Source of the DNA: Pedobacter hartonius
GTDB taxonomy: Bacteria; Bacteroidota; Bacteroidia; Sphingobacteriales; Sphingobacteriaceae
Length of the DNA: 64,000 nt
Assembly: GCF_900107535.1 (NCBI RefSeq)
Contig: NZ_FNRA01000004.1
Span: forward strand, 367,103-431,102
Reading direction: 5' to 3'
The position numbers and the translations under genes are program-made. The notes under the pieces were generated by a model that was not told where the DNA came from, searched no databases, and was given only the letters and a program-made list of their open reading frames with translations. Within the stretch, counting starts at the first letter, position 1. The number at the start of each line of letters is the position of its first letter. Below are positions 18,451 to 27,806 of the stretch, one piece after another.

Positions 18451-20415
18451 TTATACTTTCAATCTCTGGATTCTAACCGCGTTCAAAATCGCCAATAGGG
18501 CTACGCCAACATCAGCGATAACAGCTTCCCATAAGGTTGCTACACCACCGGCACCTAAACTGAGCACAATGATTTTGACACCCATTGCCAGGGCAATATT
18601 CTGCCAGACGATGTTTTTTGTGAGCCTTCCGATTTTTATTGCCGTTACAATTTTTGAAGGCTGATCATTCTGGATCACAATATCGGCGGTTTCTATCGTC
18701 GCATCGCTGCCCAGTCCGCCCATAGCGATACCGGCATCTGCCAATGCTACTACCGGTGCATCGTTGATCCCGTCTCCCACAAAAGCAATCCGCCTGCCTA
18801 CTGCTTTCAGGGCTTCAACTTTTTCAACCTTGTTTTCAGGTAAAAGATCGCCAAAAGCCTTATCTATGCCAAGCAGCTTTGCTATTTTGTTGACGACGGC
18901 CTGTTTGTCTCCACTGAGCATTACGGTCTGCAGTTTCAGTTCGTGCATTGCTTTGATTGCTTCCAGGGCGTCTTCCTTTAATTCATCTGCAATGGTAATG
19001 TAACCTGCATATACTCCGTCTATAGCGATAACTACTACGGTATCTTCTTCCCCGGCCGCAGACTGATCATAACTGATACTGAACTGGTCCAGCAATTTGG
19101 TATTACCTGCAAGTATCTGCTTTCCGTTGACCAGGCCTTTTAATCCTTTGCCCGAAATTTCTTCTACCTCATTAACCATCATGTTTGAGAGTTTGCCTGC
19201 ATAAGCGGTAATAGCGCTTGCAATAGGGTGGCTTGATTTGCTTTCTATGGCAGCAGCAAGATTGACCAGTTCCTTTTCATCGCCATTAACGGCCACTACG
19301 CTTTGCACATTGAATACCCCTTTGGTCAATGTGCCGGTTTTGTCCATCACCACGGTATTAATCTGTGTCACCACATCCAGGAAATTTGAACCCTTAAACA
19401 GGATACCGTTTTTTGAGGCCAGCCCGATCCCGCCGAAATATCCCAGAGGGATAGATACCACCAGCGCACAGGGACAGCTGATGACCAGGAATACCAGTCC
19501 CCGGTACAACCAATCGCTGAACACATAATGCTCCGCGAAAAAATAGGGCAGGCCTACCACCAATACCGCGAGTGCAAACACTGCAGGTGTATAAACCTTT
19601 GCAAAACGTGAGATGAACAGTTGTGTATTAGATTTTCTCGCTGTGGCATCCTGAACCATTTCCAGTATCCTGCTCAGCTTGCTGTCTTTAAATAATGCCT
19701 GCACCCTAACCTCAACCACTGTATTCAGGTTGATCATCCCCGCCAGCACGCTTTCACCTTTATTTTTCGTGTCGGGTTTACTTTCGCCGGTCATCGCAGC
19801 AGTATTAAATGTGCCTTTTTCTGAGAGGAGCTCTCCATCCAGCGCCACTTTCTCCCCGGCTTTTATCTGTATGATTTCATCAACATTTACTTCGGCCGAA
19901 TGTATCGTTTCCGGATTTCCGTTTCTGAGCACGGTTACCGTATCCGGCCGGATGTCCAGTAAAGCTTTAATGCTCCTTTTTGCATTGGATACCGCCGTGT
20001 CCTGGAACCACTCTCCGATAGAATAGAATACCATTACAGCTACTCCTTCACTATAAGAACCAATGGAGAAGGCACCGATAGTGGCCACACTCATCAGGAA
20101 AAATTCATTAAAAAAATCGAGATGCAGGGCCTTTTTATAGGAAAGCTTCAGTACATCCCATCCGGCAAGTAAATAAGCAATACCAAATATGACCAGCTGA
20201 ATCATGTTTGCAGGCTGGATGTGAAAGCCAAAATCAAGTGTCAGCATGACCGCTAAAATCAGCAATGCCGATAGTAAGGGAATCTGTCCCTTCCAGCTGG
20301 AATCATGATCGCCGCCATGGTCATGGTCGTGGTCATGATCCCCATGGTCATGGTCGTCGTGATGATCTGCTTTTGGTTCTGGTGAACAGCATTCGCATGC
20401 ATGTGGTTTACTCAT
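18451..20415 (-). CDS. P1B-type heavy-metal ATPase, probably Zn/Cd/Co export
   Basis: 654-residue inner-membrane pump that uses ATP to expel divalent metal. The N terminus has CECC and a His/Asp-rich stretch (about 5-40) instead of a folded heavy-metal-associated domain. Family motifs in order: TGES (209-212), the CPC ion-site motif (314-316 in VISCPCALVVS), DKTGTLT with phosphorylated Asp358, and GDGINDAP near 558. CPC and the His-rich tail favour Zn/Cd/Co over Cu. A Fur-family regulator gene lies upstream on the same strand, and a candidate operator (20483-20497) sits in the 84-base gap, suggesting metal-responsive control. Confidence 0.93.
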   Translation of the reverse strand: MSKPHACECCSPEPKADHHDDHDHGDHDHDHDHGGDHDSSWKGQIPLLSALLILAVMLTLDFGFHIQPANMIQLVIFGIAYLLAGWDVLKLSYKKALHLDFFNEFFLMSVATIGAFSIGSYSEGVAVMVFYSIGEWFQDTAVSNAKRSIKALLDIRPDTVTVLRNGNPETIHSAEVNVDEIIQIKAGEKVALDGELLSEKGTFNTAAMTGESKPDTKNKGESVLAGMINLNTVVEVRVQALFKDSKLSRILEMVQDATARKSNTQLFISRFAKVYTPAVFALAVLVVGLPYFFAEHYVFSDWLYRGLVFLVISCPCALVVSIPLGYFGGIGLASKNGILFKGSNFLDVVTQINTVVMDKTGTLTKGVFNVQSVVAVNGDEKELVNLAAAIESKSSHPIASAITAYAGKLSNMMVNEVEEISGKGLKGLVNGKQILAGNTKLLDQFSISYDQSAAGEEDTVVVIAIDGVYAGYITIADELKEDALEAIKAMHELKLQTVMLSGDKQAVVNKIAKLLGIDKAFGDLLPENKVEKVEALKAVGRRIAFVGDGINDAPVVALADAGIAMGGLGSDATIETADIVIQNDQPSKIVTAIKIGRLTKNIVWQNIALAMGVKIIVLSLGAGGVATLWEAVIADVGVALLAILNAVRIQRLKV

Positions 20416-20482
20416 GGTTTTTCGTTAGCAGGAAGAATTTACTGACGCTGCCTGTCAATTGTAAAAGTAACGAAAATAGGGC

Positions 20483-20497
20483 TGCAATGGTATTGCA
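20483..20497. promoter_or_regulatory. candidate Fur/Zur-type operator
   Basis: TGCAATGGTATTGCA is a perfect 6-3-6 inverted repeat in the short gap between the Fur-family gene and the metal ATPase start. Its form resembles AT-rich operators of Fur-family proteins. A matching half-site TGCAAT occurs before the Fur-family gene itself (20935-20940). Function is inferred from position and symmetry only. Confidence 0.45.
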
Positions 20498-20499
20498 AA

Positions 20500-20916
20500 C
20501 TACGGGATGCACTTGCTGCAGGTTCCCTTTACCATCAAATTTACTTCTTCTGAAGCAAAGCCCTCGGGTAGCACTACCTGCGGAATTTTTGATTTCGTAA
20601 GGCAGGACGTTTCGCGGCAGGCGGTACAGAAGAAATGAACATGAAAATCATGATGATGCCCGGCTACGCAGTCTTCGGCGCAAAGTGCGTATTTAGGAGC
20701 TCCGGAACCGTCATCAATGCTGTGCACCAATCCTTTTTCCCCGAATTTTTTTAGCACACGGTACAGCGTAACCCTATCTGAAGGCTCAAGACCTTTTTCC
20801 ACATCGGTTAAACTGATCGCAGAAGATTGTTTGAGCAGAAACTCAAGCACAAGCAGACGCATCGCAGTCGGATTGATGCTTTTATGATTGAGTATATCTT
20901 CAAGGCCTTTAATCAT
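20500..20916 (-). CDS. Fur family metal-responsive regulator
   Basis: 138-residue repressor-type protein. A winged-helix DNA-binding domain occupies residues 1-80 (NPTAMRLLVLEFLLKQ, then DRVTLYRVLKKFGEKGLV, the family's recognition-helix region). A dimerisation domain follows with a His-rich metal site (GHHHDFHVHFFC) and the structural zinc pairs CTAC and CSKC. It is followed on the same strand by the metal-exporting ATPase, with a 15-bp palindrome in between, so local control of metal efflux is likely. It could be Zur-like or Fur-like; which metal it senses cannot be read from the sequence. Confidence 0.9.
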   Translation of the reverse strand: MIKGLEDILNHKSINPTAMRLLVLEFLLKQSSAISLTDVEKGLEPSDRVTLYRVLKKFGEKGLVHSIDDGSGAPKYALCAEDCVAGHHHDFHVHFFCTACRETSCLTKSKIPQVVLPEGFASEEVNLMVKGTCSKCIP

Positions 20917-20947
20917 GATATATCTTTTTGCTGCTGCAATAGAATAA

Positions 20948-20998
20948 TGTAAAAATAAAAAAAGTTGTAGAGTATCCGGTCAGTTTGACCAGATACTT
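20948..20998 (-). terminator. terminator of the His/Gly-rich protein gene
   Basis: Imperfect 12-bp inverted repeat (20971-20982 with 20986-20997, one mismatch, 3-base centre). On the minus strand it is followed about 8 bases later by a T-tract (TTTTTTTATTTTT). The position downstream of the 21022-21573 gene fits termination. The symmetry could also serve as an operator for the Fur-family gene, which is less likely. Confidence 0.6.
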
Positions 20999-21021
20999 TA
21001 CAATAAATATATTTATCAAGC

Positions 21022-21573
21022 TTATCCTCTGTGGCCGCCACCGTGATTGTTGCCGCCTCTTCCACCGCCATGGTTATTTCCACCACCTCCATGATCGTTT
21101 CCACCACCGTGATTGTTTCCACCGCCATGATTAAATCCACCGCCGTGGTTGTATCCACGCCTGTTATAACCGTTGTTTCTGTAGATATTTGTTGGCCTTC
21201 CGCCGTATCCGCCCCTGTATCCGCCACCGCGATAGTTGGTTACATACCTTGTACGGTATACGTTATGCCGCATCCATGGGTCTCTCGAATTGATTACGAT
21301 TATCCTGCCGCCATAAAGGTCGTAATCCCTGTAACGGGAGGCAAGATAACGTCTGTGCACCCAGCTACCACCTTCTAAATAAACATATTGCCTGCTCGGA
21401 ACATCATAATAGCTGTCTACATCTGGCAGGTAGTAGTAGTCTACATGATTATATCCTCTTGGTCCCCAGTCGGGCTGTGAGCCTATATTTACACTTAAGC
21501 TCAGCTGCGCTTTTGCCGGTACAGCCGCCAGGGATCCAATCCCTATCGCTGCAATTAAAAGTAGTTTTTTCAT
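21022..21573 (-). CDS. secreted Gly/His/Asn-rich protein
   Basis: 183-residue exported protein of unknown function. The signal peptide (about 1-23) ends in PAKAQ. The middle part is Tyr/Arg/Asp-rich (YNHVDYYYLPDVDSYYDVP, then WVHRRYL and RYRDYDLYGG). From about residue 117 the chain becomes low complexity, with GGGYRGG and then repeated (N)HGGG units to the C terminus. The repeated His residues could bind metal, and the next genes on this strand are a Fur-family regulator and a metal ATPase, but a terminator-like hairpin separates it from them. It could equally be a surface or adhesion protein. Confidence 0.72.
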   Translation of the reverse strand: MKKLLLIAAIGIGSLAAVPAKAQLSLSVNIGSQPDWGPRGYNHVDYYYLPDVDSYYDVPSRQYVYLEGGSWVHRRYLASRYRDYDLYGGRIIVINSRDPWMRHNVYRTRYVTNYRGGGYRGGYGGRPTNIYRNNGYNRRGYNHGGGFNHGGGNNHGGGNDHGGGGNNHGGGRGGNNHGGGHRG

Positions 21574-21664
21574 AACAGTTTCATTTGTGTGTGATAACTT
21601 ATGTTCAAAGTTTATGCCAATGATTATAATTATTTCTAATCACATCTGCATAAACTTATTTGGT

Positions 21665-21672
21665 TATATTTG
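21665..21672 (+). promoter_or_regulatory. -7 element of the gatB promoter
   Basis: TATATTTG matches TAnnTTTG exactly, 43 bases before the gatB ATG. No good -33 partner is seen. Confidence 0.4.
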
Positions 21673-21715
21673 TGAGACAGTAATTCCCGACATTAGTTTA
21701 ATTTATTGCCCTTAA

Positions 21716-23179
21716 ATGATTACGAAAACTGCAATTTCTGCCACAAAATTTGAATTGATATCTGGCTTAGAGATTCATGTTCAGTTAAATACAGCCTCCA
21801 AAATATTTTCTTCAGAGAGTGCCGCCTTTGGTGCTAAACCCAATGAAAATATTTCTCCGGTATCGCTTGCGCTGCCGGGAGCATTGCCGAAATTGAATAA
21901 AGAGGTAGTTGCAAAAGCCATCAGAATGGGGCTGGCCCTGAACTGCACCATCAATCAGACTAACTTTTTTGACAGAAAGAACTACTTCTATGCAGATCTG
22001 CCCAAAGGTTATCAGATCACACAGGATAACCGGCCGATTTGCCAGAACGGATATATAGACCTTACCCTGACCGACGGTACGGAAAGAAGAATAGGTATTA
22101 ATCGCATTCATCTGGAAGAAGATGCAGGTAAAAGCATGCACGACCAGAATGACAGTTATTCATACGTTGACCTGAACAGGGCAGGAGTGCCTTTAATAGA
22201 GATCGTCACTGAACCTGATATCCGGTCTGCCGAGGAAGCCTCTGCATTGCTCAGCGAAATGAGAAAGCTGGTGCGGCATCTTGATGTGAGTGACGGAAAT
22301 ATGGAAGAGGGCAGCTTACGCTGTGATGCCAATATCTCGATCCGGGAAAAAGGAACAACAGAGTTTGGTACACGCTGTGAAGTAAAAAACCTGAATTCGA
22401 TCAGGAATGTGCGCAGGGCAATGGACTTTGAGTTCAACCGACAGCAGGAACTGGTTTCGGCAGGTGGTACGATCATCCAAAGCACGCTGACATTTGATGC
22501 CGACCAGGGAACTACCGCACCAATGAGAACAAAGGAGATGGCCAATGATTACCGTTATTTCCCGGATCCCGATCTGCCCCCTGTACAAATATCAGATGAA
22601 TGGCTTGCACAGTTAAAAGCAGCTATGCCGGCACTGCCAAAAGAAATCACCGCGAAACTGGTGGCTGATTTTGGGATCAGCAATTCCGAAGCATCAATCT
22701 TTGCTGAAGATGAAGTATTACTGAAGTATCTGAATGCAGCGTTAGCAGAAGTGAAAAATCCAAAAAGTCTGATCAACTGGCTTACAGGACCTATAAGGGC
22801 ACTATTGAACGAACAACAGTTAACCATCTCTTCTTTCAGGCTGAGTCCGTCACAGCTTGCTGCGGTAATTAACCTCGTTGAAGAAAAGAAGATCACCCAG
22901 CAGATCGCTTTACAGCAGCTTTTGCCGGCTATACAGCAGGCACCCGGATCGGATCCTCTTGTGCTGGCAGCAGAGCTAAATATCCTGATTGTTGAGAATA
23001 GCGATGAGCTTTCAGACTTTGCCGATCAGGTGCTTGAAAAGTTTAAACCACAGGTAATTGCCTATAAAAGTGGTAAAAAAGGAGTTCTAGGCTTGTTTGT
23101 GGGTGAAGTAATGAAGCTTGCCAAAGGAAAGGCCGATCCGCAAAAGATCAACAGGTTACTCGAAGAAAAATTAAAATAG
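21716..23179 (+). CDS. gatB: Asp-tRNA(Asn)/Glu-tRNA(Gln) amidotransferase subunit B
   Basis: 487-residue subunit of GatCAB, which turns misacylated Glu-tRNA(Gln) or Asp-tRNA(Asn) into the amide form. GatB signatures are complete: ELISGLEIHVQLNT at the N terminus, the cradle-domain segments GINRIHLEEDAGKSMHD and VDLNRAGVPLIEIVTEPD, then NDYRYFPDPDLPP. A C-terminal helical/YqeY tail (about residues 340-487) completes the protein. gatA and gatC are not in this window, which is normal for Bacteroidota. The next gene starts 33 bases downstream. Confidence 0.97.
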   Translation: MITKTAISATKFELISGLEIHVQLNTASKIFSSESAAFGAKPNENISPVSLALPGALPKLNKEVVAKAIRMGLALNCTINQTNFFDRKNYFYADLPKGYQITQDNRPICQNGYIDLTLTDGTERRIGINRIHLEEDAGKSMHDQNDSYSYVDLNRAGVPLIEIVTEPDIRSAEEASALLSEMRKLVRHLDVSDGNMEEGSLRCDANISIREKGTTEFGTRCEVKNLNSIRNVRRAMDFEFNRQQELVSAGGTIIQSTLTFDADQGTTAPMRTKEMANDYRYFPDPDLPPVQISDEWLAQLKAAMPALPKEITAKLVADFGISNSEASIFAEDEVLLKYLNAALAEVKNPKSLINWLTGPIRALLNEQQLTISSFRLSPSQLAAVINLVEEKKITQQIALQQLLPAIQQAPGSDPLVLAAELNILIVENSDELSDFADQVLEKFKPQVIAYKSGKKGVLGLFVGEVMKLAKGKADPQKINRLLEEKLK

Positions 23180-23212
23180 CCGGTTTAACAAACTGGTCAT
23201 CATCAAAATAGA

Positions 23213-24346
23213 ATGAGAACACATAATAAAGCTATATCCATAATAAAAATAGCCGTTTTCCTGCTCCTATGTACAGCATTTGTGGCCTGCAAGGACAAAA
23301 GCAAGTTCGAGATCGGCGGTAAGTTTGAGAATGCAAAACCAAAATCAAAGGTCTACCTGTATTCAATTGATAAAAACAACGAGACGGCAGTTGACTCCAC
23401 CGTATTATCTGATAAAGGAGAATTCAAATTCGCCAACAATGCCCCTGATGTCGATTTTTTCAAGGTTAAGATTGATAACAACGAATATATAGTGATCGTT
23501 AAAAATGGCGATGTCATTAAACTTGATGCTGATCTTTCCAGCCCTACACTTGATTATAAGCTTTCAGGTGCCGATGAAGCCGATAAGCTGGAGGAACTGA
23601 ATAAAAACCGGAACCAGTATGTAGCAAAGCTGATCGCCCTGGAAACACAGTTCCAGGAAAATGTAGCCAAAAATCCTGAAAGCAGACAGGCAATCATCAA
23701 CCAGATGAGCCCTGAACTGACCAGGGTGAAACAGGAAATGATCGATTATATCCTGAAGTTCGCTATGGACAATACCAGTTCGCTGGCAAGTTTTTATGCA
23801 ATGAATTCACTCAACCCGGGCGATTATGAGCAGGAAATGTTAGCCTATGCAGATAAGATCAAAAGCAACTTTAATAAGAACGAAGCGGTAACGGAGTTCC
23901 TGGTAAGAATGGCAAAATTAAGATCGGTACAGGTAGGACAGCCGGCACCGGAATTTAACATGCCAACTATAGACGGCAAAACCGTGAAACTGTCAGCGCT
24001 GAAGGGTAAATATGTAATGCTGGACTTCTGGGCTTCCTGGTGCCAGCCCTGCAGACAGGAGAATCCGCATGTGGTACAGGTGTACAATAAATATAAAAGC
24101 AAAAACTTCACTATCGTAGGTATTTCCCTGGATAAGGACGTTGACGCATGGAAACAGGCAGTGGCCCAGGACGGTTTAACCTGGACACACGGAAGCGAAC
24201 TGAATGATTTTGAAAGCCCTACAGTACGCGCATACCAGGTTGAAGCTATTCCCGCATCCTTTATTATAGATCCTGAAGGTAAAATCATTGCGAAAAACCT
24301 TAGTGGCGACGAACTGGACTCCTTTTTAAATAAGACTTTACGTTAA
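23213..24346 (+). CDS. TlpA-like thioredoxin-fold lipoprotein with N-terminal DUF4369-like domain
   Basis: 377-residue envelope protein. A lipoprotein signal ends in AFVAC (about residue 26). An N-terminal beta domain (about 30-125, FEIGGKFENAKPKSKVYLYS) resembles DUF4369, and a helical linker runs from about 130 to 230. The C-terminal AhpC/TSA-thioredoxin domain has the redox motif WCQPC (Cys277, Cys280) and the cis-Pro segment EAIPASFIID. It probably reduces or handles disulfides in the periplasm, for example during cytochrome c maturation. The thioredoxin-fold call is firm; the partner is unknown. Confidence 0.92.
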   Translation: MRTHNKAISIIKIAVFLLLCTAFVACKDKSKFEIGGKFENAKPKSKVYLYSIDKNNETAVDSTVLSDKGEFKFANNAPDVDFFKVKIDNNEYIVIVKNGDVIKLDADLSSPTLDYKLSGADEADKLEELNKNRNQYVAKLIALETQFQENVAKNPESRQAIINQMSPELTRVKQEMIDYILKFAMDNTSSLASFYAMNSLNPGDYEQEMLAYADKIKSNFNKNEAVTEFLVRMAKLRSVQVGQPAPEFNMPTIDGKTVKLSALKGKYVMLDFWASWCQPCRQENPHVVQVYNKYKSKNFTIVGISLDKDVDAWKQAVAQDGLTWTHGSELNDFESPTVRAYQVEAIPASFIIDPEGKIIAKNLSGDELDSFLNKTLR

Positions 24347-24451
24347 CCCTAATTCCATGTTAAACTAATGGATGCTATTAACAATTTGTTAACCTTCATT
24401 TAACCTCTTAGTATAATTGATTACTTAATTTCGTAACAAATATTTAAAGCC

Positions 24452-25141
24452 ATGAGCACCGTAAAACAAAAGATACTAATAGTTGATGATGAACCTGATA
24501 TTTTAGAGCTAATTGAGTATAACCTTAAAAAGGAAGGTTATCAGGTTTACCTTGCCAGTAATGGCCAGGACGGTATTGCGGTGGCTAAAAAGGTACATCC
24601 TGATCTGATCATACTTGATATCATGATGCCTAAAATGGACGGAATAGAAGCCTGCCGTCTGATGCGCGCTATCCCTGAGTTTAAAAATACCTTCATGGTA
24701 TTTCTTACGGCAAGGAGCGAGGAGTATTCTGAAATTGCAGGATTTAATGTGGGTGCAGATGATTATATCGCCAAACCTATTAAACCACGGGCTTTGGTGA
24801 GCCGTATCAATGCTATTCTTCGCCGGAATGTCAGCAATGACGAGGTGTCTGATAATAAGGTTGAGATCGGTGACCTGGTCATTGACAGGGAAGCCTACCT
24901 GGTTTATCAGAACGGACAGAAAGTAGTTCTGGCAAAAAAAGAATTTGAATTGTTGTACTTACTGGCCTCGAAACCGGGTAAGGTATATACGAGAGAATCT
25001 ATCCTGAAAAACATCTGGGAAGATTCTGTAGTGGTGACCAACAGGACTATCGATGTGCATATTCGTAAGCTAAGGGAGAAATTAGGTGAAACTTATGTGG
25101 CTACAGTGAAAGGTGTGGGGTATAAGTTCGAACTTTCTTAG
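24452..25141 (+). CDS. OmpR/PhoB family response regulator
   Basis: 229-residue two-component regulator. The receiver domain (about 5-120) has the acidic pair DDE (12-14), phosphoacceptor Asp56 (LIILDIMMP) and the conserved Lys in AKPIKP. The winged-helix DNA-binding domain (about 132-229) has the expected EFELLYLLASKPGKVYTRE and VVTNRTIDVHIRKLREKLG segments. No histidine kinase gene is adjacent; the next gene, a pseudouridine synthase, starts about 30 bases downstream. Targets and stimulus cannot be told. Confidence 0.93.
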   Translation: MSTVKQKILIVDDEPDILELIEYNLKKEGYQVYLASNGQDGIAVAKKVHPDLIILDIMMPKMDGIEACRLMRAIPEFKNTFMVFLTARSEEYSEIAGFNVGADDYIAKPIKPRALVSRINAILRRNVSNDEVSDNKVEIGDLVIDREAYLVYQNGQKVVLAKKEFELLYLLASKPGKVYTRESILKNIWEDSVVVTNRTIDVHIRKLREKLGETYVATVKGVGYKFELS

Positions 25142-25170
25142 TACTTTTGTGCTTTAGAAAATCCACACCA

Positions 25171-25893
25171 TTGAAATATCCTTCATTTAAAGACCTGATT
25201 CTATTCGAAGACGATAACCACATCGTTGTAAATAAGCCGCCATTTGTAGCCTCGCTGGACGAGCGTGGCGGCTCAGGCGAACTGAACATCCTTCGCCTCG
25301 CAAAACAATACTCCGCCGATGCCCAGGTCTGTCACCGCCTGGACAAAGAAACCTCGGGAGCTATTATCATTGCAAAAAACCCTGAAGCCTACCGGTCTGT
25401 TTCGATGCAGTTTGAGAAACGCAGGGTAAAAAAGACCTATCATGCCGTTGTTGACGGGCAGTACACTTTCAATGAACTCTTTATTGACCTGCCCATCCTG
25501 AATGACGGAAACAGAAGCGTTACCATCGACCGTAAGGAAGGCAAACGCGCTGAAACTATTTTCAATTCTATCAAATTTTATAAACATTATACGCTGGTTG
25601 AATGTAAGCCTATCACCGGACGGATGCACCAGATCAGAATTCACCTGGCGACACAGCGCGCTGCAATTTGCGGCGATACCTTATATAAAGGTAAGCCTGT
25701 GTTTTTATCCGCTATTAAAAAGGGATACCGGATTGCAAAGGACGACGAAGAACTGCCCATCATGAAAAGGTTCGCACTGCATGCAAAACATGTTGTCTTT
25801 AAAGGCCTGGATGAACAGGAAATTGAGGTTGAAGCTCCATACCCTAAAGACTTTGCAACGCTGATTAAATTGTTAGATAAATTCGATAGTTAA
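25171..25893 (+). CDS. RluA family RNA pseudouridine synthase
   Basis: Enzyme that isomerises uridine to pseudouridine in rRNA or tRNA. The catalytic motif HRLDKETSG, whose Asp is the nucleophile of the family, is followed by the KTYHAVVDG, ITGRMHQIRIHLA and HAKHVVF blocks. No ATG occurs before the catalytic motif. The first usable codons are TTG at 25147 and TTG at 25171; the second is chosen because the protein then begins KYPSFKDLILFEDD, near the usual start of these short RluA proteins (240 residues). No S4 domain is present. RNA target unknown. Confidence 0.88.
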   Translation: MKYPSFKDLILFEDDNHIVVNKPPFVASLDERGGSGELNILRLAKQYSADAQVCHRLDKETSGAIIIAKNPEAYRSVSMQFEKRRVKKTYHAVVDGQYTFNELFIDLPILNDGNRSVTIDRKEGKRAETIFNSIKFYKHYTLVECKPITGRMHQIRIHLATQRAAICGDTLYKGKPVFLSAIKKGYRIAKDDEELPIMKRFALHAKHVVFKGLDEQEIEVEAPYPKDFATLIKLLDKFDS

Positions 25894-25905
25894 AATAAAG
25901 AAGGC

Positions 25906-27696
25906 ATGTATGTAAGATTGGTAACTTATCTCGATGAAATTAACCAATACCGCAGGACTAAAATATCAAACAGAAATTTTCTCGTAATTGCGGCGCTAAT
26001 TGTAGGAATACTTGCAGGCCTGGCAGCAGCGCTGTTAAAATCGCTGACCCACCATATTGAAGACTTCCTCCAGGATGGCTTTCACTGGGAATATAAGTAT
26101 TATCTTTTTCTGGTGTTCCCGCTGATCGGAATCTTGCTTTCGGTGATGTATGTAAGACGTTTTATCAGAAAGGGCAAATTCGAAACCGGGTTAACCCCTA
26201 TATTATATACCATCTCAAAAAAATCAAGCCGCGTTGAACCGCATAACATTTATTCACAGATCATCACCGCTGCACTGACAGTGGGATTTGGTGGTTCTAC
26301 GGGGTTGGAAGCGCCCATTGTTCAGAGCGGGGCAGGGATAGGCTCTGTGATCGGCCGGTTTTTAGGCCTGTCCTATCGTGAAACTACCATGTTACTGGCC
26401 TGCGGTGCCGCAGCAGGTATTGCCGGCGCTTTTAACAGCCCCATTGCCGGGATCGTTTTTGCAATTGAGATCCTTTTACCAGAATTTTCGATCCCTGCTT
26501 TTATTCCACTCTTACTTGCATCGGCTACCGCTGCTGTGGTGGCCAGGTTTTTTTATAATGAACAGTTATTTTTCCTGGTTACTGAAGGCTGGGAGTTTAA
26601 TGCACTGATCTGGTATGTGGTACTGGCTGTGCTGATCGGACTGTTCTCCATTTACTTTAATAAGATCTATTATTTCATTAAGCACATATTTCACGATATT
26701 AAAGCTCCCTATCAGCGGGTAATTGCCGGTGGAGTAGTACTTGGCGCCATGGTGTTTTTGTTCCCTACGCTGTATGGTGAAGGATATATCACAATTAAGA
26801 ACCTCTTAGGGGGGAATTACAGTACGGTGATCACCAACAGCATCTTTTCATCCTATAGTAACCTGCCATGGGCAATCATCCTGTTTACCGTGATCACACT
26901 GTTCGCAAAATCTGCCGCCACGCTGATCACGCTCGGCGCAGGAGGGAATGGAGGGATCTTTGCACCTAGCCTGATCATGGGTGGCCTCATTGGCTTTGTA
27001 CTGGCCTTTACTATCAATACTCTTGGAATCGCGCATGTGAACATCGCTAATTTTATCGTGGCAGGAATGGCGGCCTCCCTGAGTGCTATCATGCACGCTC
27101 CGCTGACCGGGATTTTCCTTATCGCCGAAATTACCGGCGGATATGTGCTGATGGTTCCGCTGATGATCACTTCGGCCATAGCATACCTGATCAGCCGCAG
27201 CCAGAATAAATATTCTATCTATACCAAACCACTGGCCGAAAGCGGCGAACTGATGTCTTATGAGGATAAGGATTCTACAGTGCTGCATATGATGAAACTG
27301 AAGTACCTGCTGGAAAATGACTACCTGGTGCTGAATGAAAATGAAACAATTGCAGAACGTCTGCCAGATATCCTGAATTCCAAAAGGAATCTTTTTCCTG
27401 TCATCGCTGAGGATAAAACCTTTAAGGGTTTGATCTATGTGGAAGATGTACTGAAGAAGGCCATTCATACTCCATCTGCGGATGAATTATCTGTCCATGA
27501 CCTGATGCAGACGGCCCCGGATGTGTTGTATATCAATGATTCGTTAAAAAATGTACTTTCGAAAATGGAGAAGGAAAATGCCTGGCTGCTTCCGGTACTG
27601 AATGAACAGGAAGAATACCTGGGTATTGTATCCAAGACTGCGATATTTAATAAGTACAGGGCATTGCTGAGCAGGCAGGCGGATTACATGGAGTAA
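25906..27696 (+). CDS. ClC-type chloride channel/transporter with CBS domains
   Basis: 596-residue membrane protein that moves chloride (or exchanges it for protons). The ClC core covers about residues 25-430 with the hallmark GSTGLEAP (130-137). Glu135 is at the position of the gating/proton glutamate, and the third signature GGNGGIFAPSLIMGG is further on. Two CBS domains (about 445-590) form a cytoplasmic regulatory module. It starts 12 bases after the pseudouridine synthase stop and is probably co-transcribed with it. Confidence 0.93.
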   Translation: MYVRLVTYLDEINQYRRTKISNRNFLVIAALIVGILAGLAAALLKSLTHHIEDFLQDGFHWEYKYYLFLVFPLIGILLSVMYVRRFIRKGKFETGLTPILYTISKKSSRVEPHNIYSQIITAALTVGFGGSTGLEAPIVQSGAGIGSVIGRFLGLSYRETTMLLACGAAAGIAGAFNSPIAGIVFAIEILLPEFSIPAFIPLLLASATAAVVARFFYNEQLFFLVTEGWEFNALIWYVVLAVLIGLFSIYFNKIYYFIKHIFHDIKAPYQRVIAGGVVLGAMVFLFPTLYGEGYITIKNLLGGNYSTVITNSIFSSYSNLPWAIILFTVITLFAKSAATLITLGAGGNGGIFAPSLIMGGLIGFVLAFTINTLGIAHVNIANFIVAGMAASLSAIMHAPLTGIFLIAEITGGYVLMVPLMITSAIAYLISRSQNKYSIYTKPLAESGELMSYEDKDSTVLHMMKLKYLLENDYLVLNENETIAERLPDILNSKRNLFPVIAEDKTFKGLIYVEDVLKKAIHTPSADELSVHDLMQTAPDVLYINDSLKNVLSKMEKENAWLLPVLNEQEEYLGIVSKTAIFNKYRALLSRQADYME

Positions 27697-27806
27697 TGTG
27701 TGTGGGGGAGAGTCCGGGTTGGGCGCATAAATTCTTCTGCTTATTTTAAGCTTATAATTTCGCTAAGAGATATCGCCGGGCTGTTCTTCTGATCATAAAC
27801 TGGTGG
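27697..27806. other. non-coding gap before the palindromic element
   Basis: The gap between the ClC gene and the NtrC-type regulator is 418 bases (27697-28114). This first part shows no gene. The palindromic element (27807-27948) and the terminator (28051-28088) are listed separately; 27949-28050 shows nothing recognisable. Confidence 0.5.

Noticed and set aside
20971..20997. Fur operator at the large palindrome between the His-rich gene and the Fur-family gene
   Set aside because: It is GC-containing and followed by a T-tract on the transcribed strand, so a terminator explains it better. The 15-bp palindrome at 20483 is the better operator candidate.
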